Positions 1-8,472 of a DNA stretch of 64,000 bases are shown one piece after another. This DNA comes from Orientia tsutsugamushi (GTDB taxonomy: Bacteria; Pseudomonadota; Alphaproteobacteria; Rickettsiales; Rickettsiaceae), in assembly GCF_900327275.1 (NCBI RefSeq), contig NZ_LS398548.1, forward strand, positions 248,001 through 312,000. Direction: 5' to 3'. Each line of letters begins with the position of its first letter. Within the stretch, counting starts at the first letter, position 1. A model generated the notes under the pieces. It saw only the letters and a program-made list of their open reading frames with translations. It did not search any database and was not told the origin of the DNA. Position numbers and translations under genes: made by a program.

Positions 1-23
1 TAACCAGTTTCGAAATAGGTCTA
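1..23. repeat. Terminal inverted repeat of an IS5-type element lying left of the window
   Basis: The first 23 bases match, with one difference, the right-hand terminal repeat (ending GAGGTCTA) of the elements at 616-758 and 2704-2848. The body of the element would lie to the left, outside the window. Matching ends occur at 616, 758, 1247, 2704 and 2848. Confidence 0.75.
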
Positions 24-44
24 ATGAAAAAGTAATTAGTATGA

Positions 45-612
45 CATATTCTATAGGTTTTCTGAAAAAATGTGCTGAACATATAAGGAAAGAGCGAAAA
101 TTAGTTTTGAATCAGTATCAAAACGTTTTGTGATAGGAAAGAATACAGTGTTTGTATTGCATTAAAACATATTGCGTTAAAAAACAGAAACAGAGCTTTA
201 ACAAAAATCTTTATTGATAAACTAAAAGAAGACGTGAGACAAGATAGTAACGCATATCAATATGAAAGAGCTGAACGACTATGAGTAAGTAAGTTAGGTA
301 TACAAAAAGCTTAAAGAGATTAAATATTACATATAAGAAAAACTTTAAAACATCTAAAGTCAAAAAAGAAGAGAGATTAAAATTTCAGAATAAGATAAAA
401 CGATACAAAGACAAAGAAAAAATTATTTTCTTGATGGATAAGAGAGGTTTTGTTCATAGTACAATTAGAACTCACAGATATGTAGCAAAAGGCATGAGAT
501 GTTACTGATGTTATGATTCATCAGTCAAAGAGAACTAATGTTAAGCAGCACTAGTAGATAAATTTCTGCTAACTGTATCAATTTTTGACTGCAATGTTAA
601 TCCGCTATTTTA
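45..612 (+). pseudogene. IS630-family transposase remnant, multiply frameshifted
   Basis: Translating across frames recovers an IS630-type transposase. There is an N-terminal helix-turn-helix part with pieces such as SIGFLKK and SVSKRF, then a linker with RLNITYKKNFKTSK, then the start of the DDE domain (LMDKRGFVHS, RTHRYVAKGMRCY, SIFDCNVN). Stops and frameshifts interrupt every frame, so no product is possible. The remnant ends abruptly at the IS5-type MITE beginning at 616, which suggests the small element landed in an already decaying transposase gene. A closely related fragment lies at 35015-35363. Confidence 0.75.
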
Positions 613-615
613 AAC

Positions 616-758
616 TAGACCTCTTTCGAAACTGGTTAAGGTAGTTCAAAATTATTGCTGATAAATATCGAAATAGACGTAAAAGATTCGGTCTTAGATT
701 TAATTTGATCTCTGGCATTTATAATTTTGATACGTTAACCAGTTTCGAAAGAGGTCTA
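616..758 (+). mobile_element. MITE-like internally deleted IS5-type element, copy 1
   Basis: This is a 143-bp unit bounded by near-perfect inverted repeats (TAGACCTCTTTCGAAACTGG at the left; its complement ends at 758). Between the ends is only the last ~85 bp of the transposase gene, reading IIADKYRNRRKRFG then LRFNLISGIYNF on the plus strand. It is therefore a non-autonomous derivative of the IS5-type element whose longer remnant lies at 1247-1671. A second copy with the interior in the opposite orientation lies at 2704-2848. Confidence 0.8.
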
Positions 759-761
759 ATA

Positions 762-965
762 TTCAAATGCATATTGAATTCCTTAAAAAACAAATTAGAA
801 AAATTGAACAACTAATCAACGGTCATATTAAAAATAACAAAGATCTTCTCAATAAAACTGCCTTGCTTACATCAATACCATGTGTATAAGCAAAAACGCA
901 AGCTATAGTTCTTGCTTGTTTAGCAAAAATTGAGAAATTTAGTTTTGCTAAACAAGTTGTAGCTG
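762..965 (+). pseudogene. IS110-family transposase C-terminal remnant
   Basis: The plus-strand translation reads HIEFLKKQIRKIEQLI, then LLTSIPCV, a stop, then TQAIVLACLAKIEKF and AKQVVA. This resembles the C-terminal helix-hairpin-helix domain of IS110/IS116/IS902 transposases, whose usual form is LLTSIPGIG followed by a TA-rich helix. The glycines of that motif and the reading frame are broken, and the N-terminal DEDD catalytic domain is absent. It is a dead fragment. Confidence 0.6.
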
Positions 966-1246
966 TTTTGAAATCACTTTTACAACCGTGTTATGCTGTT
1001 ATGTTAGCATTCGTTGTATTATCTTCACCATCGATATGTACAGCGCAATGTAAACTTCAATGCTTCTAAAGTTAGTATTGATACTTCGCCATTTTATCTA
1101 AAATCTTCAGCTGGTATTGCTACTAACTACGATACATTAGAAGCTAGCATTGGTTATAGATTAGATTGGCACAGAATGGATGTAAGATTATGATTTATGT
1201 GTCATCGCAACAGAGGTAACTTTGTTCAAGGCAGTTATTATTATAA
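966..1246 (+). pseudogene. Decayed gene fragment, possibly an exported or outer-membrane protein
   Basis: One frame has a signal-peptide-like stretch (MLAFVVLSSPSICTAQ). After a frame change, about 48 residues read VNFNASKVSIDTSPFY and later ASIGYRLDWHRMDVRL before a stop. The alternation of polar and aromatic residues is reminiscent of a beta-barrel protein, but I do not recognise a family. The fragment is cut by the IS5-type end at 1247. The assignment is weak. Confidence 0.25.
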
Positions 1247-1671
1247 TAGACCTCTTGCGAAACTGGTTAAGGTAGATCAAAATTATAAATGCCAGAGATC
1301 AAATTAAATCTAAGACCAAATCTTTTACGTCTATTTCGATATTTGTCAGCAATAATCTTGAACCGTTTTAGCATACCAATAACGTTTCTTTCTCCTGCTA
1401 ACCTACGATTATTCTTTTTATCATTTTTAGTTAAAGGATTTTTCTTGCTTTTTTTCTTTGGTAATTCAGAATTATTGTGAATTTTTTGTATACCTTGATA
1501 TCCTGAATCAGTAATCGCTTTAACCTTAGGATGGATAAGAATTTTGGATTCCTTAAATAATCTAAAGTCATGTTTTTTACCGTTAGAAAAAGGCGATACA
1601 GTTTGCAAGAATTGAATTTTTAAGTAGAAGTTAATGAGGTGATAGTTGTTGTAAGGCATAGTATAATGCAA
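1247..1671 (-). pseudogene. Truncated IS5-family transposase with its right terminal repeat
   Basis: Minus-strand frame of 134 codons covering the second half of an IS5/IS1182-type DDE transposase: GKKHDFRLFKES, ITDSGYQG (DDE aspartate region), then ERNVIGMLKRFKIIADKY with the glutamate region, ending YNFD. The stop lies inside the terminal repeat (1247-1275, TAGACCTCTTGCGAAACTGG). The N-terminal half and left terminal repeat are missing, so the copy is not autonomous. The MITE-like copies at 616 and 2704 contain the same C-terminal segment, so they derive from this element type. Confidence 0.8.
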
Positions 1672-1686
1672 GAACTATTGTTAAAA

Positions 1687-2682
1687 ATGAGCAGACAAAT
1701 ATAAGGTATAACTTCTCTCGTAAGAAAGATAACGTATATCATACAGTGCTGATACCGGCTTATGTAAATCAAAAATTCAAGAATATTCAAACATTAATGA
1801 ACGAGGTGGAACGAACCGAAAAAAGAAGAAATAGTAAGTTGTTGAAAGATATTAGTAATAGCATTGCCAGACGATAAGGAGTTGAATTTAGAAGAATTAG
1901 GTGGTAAAGCTGTTGACTTAGAGCCTAAATTTAGAACAGTAAAAGGTCAGTCGTATATTATTCAAGAAGTTGAAATGATTCATGAAAAAGTAAAAGAAAT
2001 AATTAATGCATTTTTCGCTAAATTAGGCTTATCAAATAGAGTTGATGAGATAAGTACAGTGCTGCAAAAGCTGCAAAAGCATATTGGACCTACTAGAATT
2101 AGGAGTTTAATTAATGAAGTAGCAAATGAAAATGAGTTACGTAAAGAGGCTAATTTAAAAATTATTAAGGATGTAAAAGAACGGACAAAGACAACTGTTT
2201 TGAGTAAAATCGAAAACTGGTTTAAGTCTATAATCACCGATATCAATTATAGATCTCATGTGAATGAAGAATATTATCACTTTACCGCAAAACCAGAGCA
2301 AGAAGCTAAAGTAGAAAAAGTCCAACAAGAGAATAGCATAAAGCAATGTACCACCAAAGATATTTCTACTCCATTGTTTATGCAAATCAAAGAACAAAGA
2401 CAGTACAATTATGATGTAACCCTTTTGTCTGCAGAAGAAAAAGCGATATCAAGTTTCCAGGAGATCGGTATTGATAGCAGAATGGTATATAGCTCAAATG
2501 TAAATAATTTGAAGTACTATCAAGCATTTCAAGGAGAAAAGATTCTTATAGCTGCAAATATAGCTGTTAAGGAGCTTGTGATACCTGAAATCATGAAATT
2601 AGTTAATAATCAGAACATAAAAATAGAGCCTGAACAAATTGTAAAAGCAGATATAGCCCCAAAAATTGGAGTTAGACGGTAG
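1687..2682 (+). pseudogene. traA: Conjugative relaxase/TraA mosaic fragment
   Basis: From 1687 one frame reads YNFSRKKDNVYHTVLIPAYV and TEKRRNSKLLKDI, followed after a frameshift near 1860 by ALPDDKELNLEE. This is the pattern of MobA/MobL-type relaxase N-termini. The open frame from 1864 (TTG start, 272 codons) runs through a helical, charged middle and ends with YYQAFQGEKILIAANIA. That end resembles the Toprim region of the TraA piece at 29187-31610 (NYSPFPGEKIIIAADND) with its acidic residues lost. The gene is a spliced-together, broken copy. The middle ~100 residues are unassigned. Confidence 0.6.
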
Positions 2683-2703
2683 TGCTGAAGATTTGAAATT
2701 GAA

Positions 2704-2848
2704 TAGACCTCTTTCGAAACTGGTTAAGGTAGTTTAAAATTATAAATGCCAGAGATCAAATTAAATCTAAGGCCGAATTCTTTACGTCTATTTCGATATT
2801 TATCAGCAATAATTTTGAACTACCTTAACCAGTTTCGAAAGAGGTCTA
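2704..2848 (-). mobile_element. MITE-like internally deleted IS5-type element, copy 2
   Basis: This 145-bp element has perfect 28-bp terminal inverted repeats (2704-2731 and 2821-2848). The repeats extend to about 36 bp with one mismatch. The interior encodes, on the minus strand, the same transposase C-terminus as copy 1 (616-758), so the two copies are in opposite orientation relative to the window. Both are flanked by TA. It follows directly after the TraA fragment that ends at 2682. Confidence 0.85.
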
Positions 2849-2870
2849 ATGTAAGCTATTCCTGCACAGA

Positions 2871-2924
2871 GCGAATTACAAAATGAGCTATACATAACAG
2901 CTCACAGTGATGTTTGTAATTCGC
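2871..2924. repeat. Strong hairpin with nested stems
   Basis: GCGAATTACAAA at 2871-2882 is the exact complement of TTTGTAATTCGC at 2913-2924. Inside it, TGAGCT (2884-2889) pairs with AGCTCA (2899-2904). No T-run follows on either strand, so a simple intrinsic terminator is not supported. It lies between MITE copy 2 and the 3' end of the gene at 3135. Confidence 0.6.
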
Positions 2925-3134
2925 ATTATATCTATCTGCTAAGAGAATATCTGAAGTTATGTAACTCTTGCAGAATTTGTATCCTACATAAAAGCTATCT
3001 CAATAATCACTTAGCAATAAAATTATAATTCAAACGGTAAAAAAAAATATCAAATATTTATACTGCTACATATTTTAGCGCTAGTTACATAATAAGGAAT
3101 AAAAAAAAAGTTAGTGAAGAAAAAATATACTAGT

Positions 3135-4205
3135 TTAACTGTAAATTGAATCTAGAGTAATTCCAAGTAAATCGTTATTTACTTCATTATAAATAGGATT
3201 TTTTTGTAACTCAAAATGTTCCTCATTTTTTTCTTGATTAGGATAATTGTGGCTGTTACTATCTCCTTCTTGATCATGCACAATATCATCATATGTATTA
3301 TCGCTATCATTATCATTACTCTCAACAAAGGTAGAAAGAGCAGTAGTAGAGTTAGTACTTGCTTTACTGTTAATACTATCTATCTGATTATCAGAAAGTT
3401 TGTTTTTCTTTTGAATGCTGGCATATATAGGAGGAATCAATGATATCTTAGTCTGATAAGAAACAGTAGAAACTAATGGTTCAGCATAAATCTGATTATT
3501 CAATAAATCAAGATTTGGCAACTCATCATATTCATGATTTAGCTTAGTAGTTAGATCACGATTGAGAGCTTCTAAAGCATTGTTTTTATGCTTGAGATAG
3601 CATGCTATAACTGTAGGAATAGCTACAGTAGCTACTGCTCCTATAGTTATAGCATGTGGCACATAATTTGCAGATAATGGTAACCAGTAGTTATTTTCGT
3701 TGTACTGACTACTATTGTATTGATTACTACTAGTAATCATACTGGTGTTATAAATTACACTAGTATTTTCTTCAATTGTTGAGTTATATATGCCATAATA
3801 AGCTTCTATTAAATCCTCCTTAATACAATTTACTACTTTACAGCCTATACTACTATTAGATAAAAATAAGTTATTTACTACTTTAAAAAACTCTATATTT
3901 GTACCATCATCTATGTTGTTAGGGAATGTCATTTTTAGAGTTTTAACGCAGTGCTCAGTAATACTAAATAACACTTCAGTATGATTATTAGATAAACTTA
4001 GCTTTAAGTTTTGATCACACCCCTTAAGCTCATACAAATTTTTACTATAAGTATTATATCCATATGGACGAAGAAATGTAAAATTACAAATCTCATATGC
4101 CTTAATTCCTAGTAGCTTTGCTACTCCTGATAATTCTTTAGGTATAGCAACTATACAATATTTACTACTCTCAGCAATACTGTTTATAATACTTATAATA
4201 TTCAT
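3135..4205 (-). CDS. Single-span membrane protein with tyrosine-motif tail, candidate effector
   Basis: I recognise no family; 356 residues. Residues 1-180 form a mixed, cysteine-containing domain with no signal peptide. A single hydrophobic span lies at about 184-204 (AITIGAVATVAIPTVIACYL). The remaining 150 residues are polar, acidic and probably disordered. That tail carries tyrosines in short motifs: YDEL (226), IYAEP (240), IYASI (261), YDDI (305), IYNEV (339) and IYS (355). The architecture matches the gene at 33903-34928, and both N-terminal halves share a YxICNxxF stretch, so I infer that they are paralogues. EPIYA-like motifs are known from host-phosphorylated effectors of other intracellular bacteria. 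The effector role is inference only. The ATG start is taken because the upstream region is non-coding. Confidence 0.7.
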   Translation of the reverse strand: MNIISIINSIAESSKYCIVAIPKELSGVAKLLGIKAYEICNFTFLRPYGYNTYSKNLYELKGCDQNLKLSLSNNHTEVLFSITEHCVKTLKMTFPNNIDDGTNIEFFKVVNNLFLSNSSIGCKVVNCIKEDLIEAYYGIYNSTIEENTSVIYNTSMITSSNQYNSSQYNENNYWLPLSANYVPHAITIGAVATVAIPTVIACYLKHKNNALEALNRDLTTKLNHEYDELPNLDLLNNQIYAEPLVSTVSYQTKISLIPPIYASIQKKNKLSDNQIDSINSKASTNSTTALSTFVESNDNDSDNTYDDIVHDQEGDSNSHNYPNQEKNEEHFELQKNPIYNEVNNDLLGITLDSIYS

Positions 4206-4300
4206 AAATAATCACCTTGTTATTATAAGCATAAGCTTATAAAATGATTTACTGTAATTGTCAATGTATATAATAAATTCAAGAATAAACCTTCTAAGAA

Positions 4301-4532
4301 ACGAGAGAAAATTATCCAGCATTTACAGCTTTTGCAAAAAATGCGAAAGGAGAAATTACCATAGTACAGGCTGTATATCTAAATTTGAAAACAGGATATA
4401 AGGCAGATATTTTAACTAACTGAAGATCTTTAGTAAAATCAGTAGATCGTTCATAACGATCGCAAAACAAAATGCGAACAACACTAATGTAACAATTATA
4501 TCAGAAGGTGCTGAAACAGCATCAAGCCTTGT
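4301..4532 (+). pseudogene. traA: TraA Toprim-region remnant
   Basis: Base-by-base similarity is obvious to the TraA copy at about 30321-30550: both begin ACGAGAGAAAATTATCCAGC and run to GCTGAAACAGCA. In this copy the frame is broken by a stop (near 4423) and substitutions (for example K for G in the Toprim approach), so it cannot be translated through. It marks an older, separately decayed copy of the same conjugation module. Confidence 0.8.
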
Positions 4533-5110
4533 ATATTACCTCTTTCTAACTTTTTCTTATCCTAAATTAGCGTTTTTAGGAAGATTTATGAAAACATCAG
4601 ATTTTCAAGTAAAGACAGAAACAAAACTAAAGGTAATAGCATGGTTATCATTACAAAAATCATGTGAATTGTTTATCTCTTTAGCCAATTTCATTAATTT
4701 TTGCACTGTATGCTTCTAAATTAGAGCGTATAAAGCTAGCTCTTACTACTACACTATACTTCTTATATCGAACTCGTATTGTATTTAATTGATTCTGATT
4801 TTTGTGCAATTTAAAGCTTCTGAAATCAGTTTCAAGGGAAGTTATAATGTTTAACACTATACATATACCTTAACAATCTGCAATACTTTCGCTCCCTATA
4901 TTTTGATATGTTTCTTATATCAAGCTCATGTTATTTAAACTATTTTTATGATTGATGCTATTCCTGCTAAAGTATTCTATTAAGCAATAAGTCTAGTACT
5001 TTTTATAATTGTTATCTTTATTTTTATTATGTTAGACTATGGTTAAATACTTACTCCTTATATTCTCCGCTATATTCATTATATCTAACTTTGAACTATA
5101 CAAGCATTTC
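4533..5110. other. Gene-free stretch with short dispersed repeats
   Basis: I see no open frame with coding character. The block at about 4545-4585 (TTTTTCTTATCCTAAATTAG then CG) matches the ends of the long inverted repeat at 8104-8445 and a single copy near 33530. Two similar strings beginning CTTATATCRA occur near 4764 and 4914, with another near 39085. These look like decayed repeat elements. Confidence 0.4.
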
Positions 5111-5659
5111 TTATTTATTAGTATTTTCTTTTAAAAATTTTATTACATCTGCTATATCTTTAGCATTAGGTAATCCAATAAATGACATTCTAGTACCTGG
5201 AATGTATTTAGTTGGTTTATGTAAATATAAAAACAAAGATTTCTCATCCCAGCTACCGCCTTGAGAAGTCATTGCAGCAGAGTAATTATAATTTGGATAA
5301 GTAGCTTTAATTCTATTTACGACATCATATAAATTAGGTCCAACTCTGTTAACTCCATCCTTGTTACTAGTATGACAAGAAGAGCATTTTTGTTTGAAAA
5401 GCTTACTACCAGATTCTAAGCTAGCATTTTTTATTAATTCAGCAATTTTTTGTTCATCAAGCTCGAATATAGCATCTTTTGCTAATGGACTAAAGTTACC
5501 CTGTTGAGCTTGATCGTTAATTGCATCAACATGATAACCACGCTTAGCAGGAAGTAGAAGTGGCTTATATAAAGTATCAGTTAATATAGTTACTGACATT
5601 ATTATTACACCTGTTAATAAAACAGATGCAGCTACTTTGTTTAGTTCAAAGCCGTCCAT
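5111..5659 (-). CDS. cycM: Membrane-anchored class I cytochrome c (CycM/c552 type)
   Basis: A 182-residue protein with an uncleaved N-terminal anchor (about residues 10-30), a flexible linker, and a C-terminal cytochrome c fold. The haem c attachment motif is CSSCH (92-96), and the likely distal methionine ligand is Met158 in GTRMSF. The spacing and the segment VGPNLYDVV are typical of the mitochondrial-type cytochrome c family. In alphaproteobacteria this protein carries electrons from the bc1 complex to the aa3 oxidase at the periplasmic face of the inner membrane. The gene stands alone, divergent from the slipin gene at 5915, with a 255-bp AT-rich spacer that must hold both promoters. The symbol is by analogy. 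Confidence 0.9.
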   Translation of the reverse strand: MDGFELNKVAASVLLTGVIIMSVTILTDTLYKPLLLPAKRGYHVDAINDQAQQGNFSPLAKDAIFELDEQKIAELIKNASLESGSKLFKQKCSSCHTSNKDGVNRVGPNLYDVVNRIKATYPNYNYSAAMTSQGGSWDEKSLFLYLHKPTKYIPGTRMSFIGLPNAKDIADVIKFLKENTNK

Positions 5660-5914
5660 ACTTAAATTTGTTACTTTTGATTAAAATTAATCATTACTAT
5701 GTAAAAATTACTTTGGTAGATTACTACGATAAATTATCTTTAAAACTAAGTTGATTTGTACTAAATAAACTTAGTATATATTACAAATATTGTACAATAA
5801 CTTTTTAAGCTTATGCAATAACTATATGATTATGATATAGAATTGTATATCCTTGACCATATATTATATATTAAAGTATAATAGTGAATTAATTAATTTT
5901 GGAAAATAAAAATT

Positions 5915-6874
5915 ATGATATTAAGTATAAATATAATAAATATATTCGTGTTAGTTGTACTAGGTATTATACTATTTAATGTATTTAAAATCGTACCTCA
6001 GCAACAAGCTTGGATAATCGAAAGATTAGGTAAGCTACATAAAGTTTTGCCTGCAGGGTTAAATTTTATAATCCCAATGGTAGATAGAGTAGCATACAAG
6101 CATACCTTAAAGGAGCAAGCAATTGATGTAACTGCACAAACAGCTATTTCTAACGATAATGTTAGCTTATCTATTGATGGCGTACTATATGTTAAAATTA
6201 TAGATCCTATAGCAGCTTCTTATGGAGTTAGTGACCCATATTATGCGATTACTCAATTAGCTCAAACAACTATGCGATCAGAGATAGGAAAGATTCCACT
6301 AGATAAAACTTTTGAGGAACGGGAAAATTTAAATATAGCTATTGTAACATCTATTAATCATGCAGCTGCAAACTGGGGAATTCAGTGTATGAGATATGAA
6401 ATTAAGGATATTTACCCTCCGCAATCTGTATTACGAGCTATGGAGCTTCAGGTAGCAGCAGAAAGACAAAAACGTGCTCAAATACTTGAATCAGAGGGAA
6501 AGAGGCAGTCACAAATCAACATAGCAGAAGCAGGAAAAGCGGAAGTCGTTTTAAATTCTGAAGCTGCAAAAATCGATCAAGTTAATAGAGCTGTAGGTGA
6601 AGCTGAAGCTATATTGCTAGTTGCGAAAGCTACGGCTGAAGGAATAGAGCAACTAGCACAAGCAATAAACAATACAGGAGGAAGTGACGCTGTCTCGCTA
6701 CGTATTGCGGAACAGTATATTGATGCTTTATCTAAAATAGCTAAAGAAACTAATACAGTAATTATACCATCAAACATTAATGACAGTAGTTCAGTAGTTA
6801 CTCAGGCTTTATCAATTTTTGATGCAATAAAACTTTCGAAGTCTAAAAAATCTATAAACTCAGAGAATACATAG
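5915..6874 (+). CDS. qmcA: SPFH/band 7 protein (stomatin/slipin-like, QmcA type)
   Basis: A 319-residue protein: N-terminal membrane segment (about 5-27), then a band 7 domain with the family signatures VPQQQAWIIERLGK and LPAGLNFIIP, then an Ala/Glu/Lys-rich coiled coil (about 195-265; AERQKRAQILESEGKRQ). Paraslipins of this type form large ring assemblies on membranes and are linked to membrane quality control. It is distinct from HflK and HflC at 9671-11616, which are separate members of the same superfamily. It has no neighbouring NfeD partner here. The start follows an AT-rich leader with no strong ribosome-binding site. Confidence 0.9.
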   Translation: MILSINIINIFVLVVLGIILFNVFKIVPQQQAWIIERLGKLHKVLPAGLNFIIPMVDRVAYKHTLKEQAIDVTAQTAISNDNVSLSIDGVLYVKIIDPIAASYGVSDPYYAITQLAQTTMRSEIGKIPLDKTFEERENLNIAIVTSINHAAANWGIQCMRYEIKDIYPPQSVLRAMELQVAAERQKRAQILESEGKRQSQINIAEAGKAEVVLNSEAAKIDQVNRAVGEAEAILLVAKATAEGIEQLAQAINNTGGSDAVSLRIAEQYIDALSKIAKETNTVIIPSNINDSSSVVTQALSIFDAIKLSKSKKSINSENT

Positions 6875-7757
6875 CATAAGTTACATATGCAAAAAGTTTA
6901 TTGATAGAACAGAAGTAAGCTATGGTAATGCTGCAACTAATCTAGTAATATTATTAGACTAAGAGATGTTATAGTTATTAAATGGTATATAGCATAAATC
7001 AAAAAAATAGTTACATCAGAATAGAAAGAAGATATAGTAAAGAAACTCTAAGTTTGACATAAAAAATAGCAAAAATAAATATTACAGGTCTTTTAACTCT
7101 TTATGTATATAGTGTAAACATATATTCTTCTACACTTTATATTCTTTATAATGTCAGATTAGGATAACGCAGAGGAAGAAAAAGAAGATGGAATAAGATT
7201 GGAATTGAGTTTGAAGATATAATAACTTGGAAGAGAGGCAAATTATATGAACCAAGAAATTAATAGGAGAGCGATGTCTAGTATGTTCTAAATTTAGATG
7301 TTTAATACTTAAATACAGACTCAATTAAGTTAGTTACCACTATTGCGGTATGAGATTGGTAACTGTTGTGTACTAAACGTGATAAAAAGCCTAACTAAAG
7401 TACTAATCTGGATGGAAAATATGGGCAAAGTAAAGTTAAAATTGGTTAAACTACAGTGAATCTTTGTATGAAAAATATCGTAAATGTAGAAGTAGATACT
7501 CCAGATAAATTTTGTTATAGGGATAAAGCTGAAAAGCTTAGCTGTAAGAAGGAATACACAGTCTTCTTTAAAAATACCAGCTCTTCGGTATAAAGAAGAT
7601 AGCCAACTTAACGTATCTCTGATGAATAAAAGTAAGCCTATTATTAGGCAACTGATAGTAGGTAAGAGAGGTCTTAGAAAGCTAATGATACTGAGTCGAA
7701 AGACTACTGGAATTAATAACTTATAGTATAAGCATTTATAGTCATCTACAATGAGGT
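6875..7757. other. Decayed, gene-free mobile DNA
   Basis: All six frames are closed by frequent stops. A string near 7150 (GTCAGATTAGGATAA) resembles the end motif of the inverted repeat at 8104-8445. I can assign no other product. The context (an IS630 remnant to the right) suggests an eroded insertion. Confidence 0.4.
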
Positions 7758-7967
7758 TTGAGCATAGAAAGAAGCGATAAAATAGTTAATAGAATCTGTG
7801 GTTGTAAAGTTATTTTTCTGCTACCTTATTTTCTAGATTTAAATCTGGTAGAAAAGTTTTGGGATAATATGAAGATGTGGAGTGTAGAAGATGTGGAGTG
7901 TATTAGAAATCAAATTACTAAATTTGCTAAATCTTATGAATCTATTATCGCTTCTTTCTATGCTTGA
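7758..7967 (+). pseudogene. IS630-family transposase C-terminal remnant
   Basis: The frame contains CKVIFLLPYFLDLNLVEKFW, a recognisable variant of the IS630/Tc1 signature around the third catalytic acid (usually LPPYSPDLNPIEKFW). It is followed by a tail ending YESIIASFYA. Only the C-terminal ~60 residues are present. It complements the N-terminal and middle remnants at 45-612 and 35015-35363, but is a separate decayed copy. Confidence 0.75.
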
Positions 7968-8103
7968 AACTCATTGTAAATAACTATATATAACATTAAC
8001 GCATTTTGCTACCTGTATTTTTACGAGCCATTACATGGTAAAATATATAAGTTAATTGATCTCATTATTAGTAAAGGAATTAGTGCTACTGTAGTTTCAC
8101 TTA

Positions 8104-8445
8104 AAACGCTAATTTAGGATAAGAGAAAATATGAAAGATAGTAAGTAAAAGGCATACAAGAGATAATGTATAATTATATATTATCTGTCGTTTTAATTAA
8201 TAAACGTTTATTTATTGCTCATATTTCTACAAATATTCATACTTAATAACCTGAACATTCACCATTATAACACTTGTATATTACATATTTCTAATTGTTT
8301 CTTATCCTAAAATTGCATTTACAGACATGTGAGCAATAAATAAACTGTTATTAATTGAAACTATATTTAAAGATATTACATAATATCTTTTGTAGACCTT
8401 TTGTATTATATCTTTCATACTTTTTCTTGTCCTAAACTGACGTTT
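8104..8445. repeat. Long imperfect inverted repeat (foldback/MITE-like element)
   Basis: The outer ends, 8104-8140 (AAACGCTAATTTAGGATAAG...) and 8409-8445, are imperfect reverse complements over about 37 bp. The complementarity continues inward: AATAAACGTTTATTTATTGC near 8199 pairs with the inverted stretch ending near 8350. Each arm is about 125 bp, around a ~90-bp centre that holds a further copy of the TTATCCTAAA end motif (about 8290). There is no coding frame. Single end-like copies also occur near 4553 and 33530. Confidence 0.6.
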
Positions 8446-8472
8446 AAAAATATGCTAGGCAATGAACTTGCA

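Noticed and set aside
1289-1480. 63-codon plus-strand frame with Leu/Phe-rich product
   Set aside because: Lies exactly antisense to the IS5-type transposase remnant; composition is a shadow of that Lys/Arg-rich frame.
6875-8103. Possible group II intron or reverse transcriptase remnant
   Set aside because: No YADD-type motif or domain V-like hairpin found; only the IS630 end is supportable.
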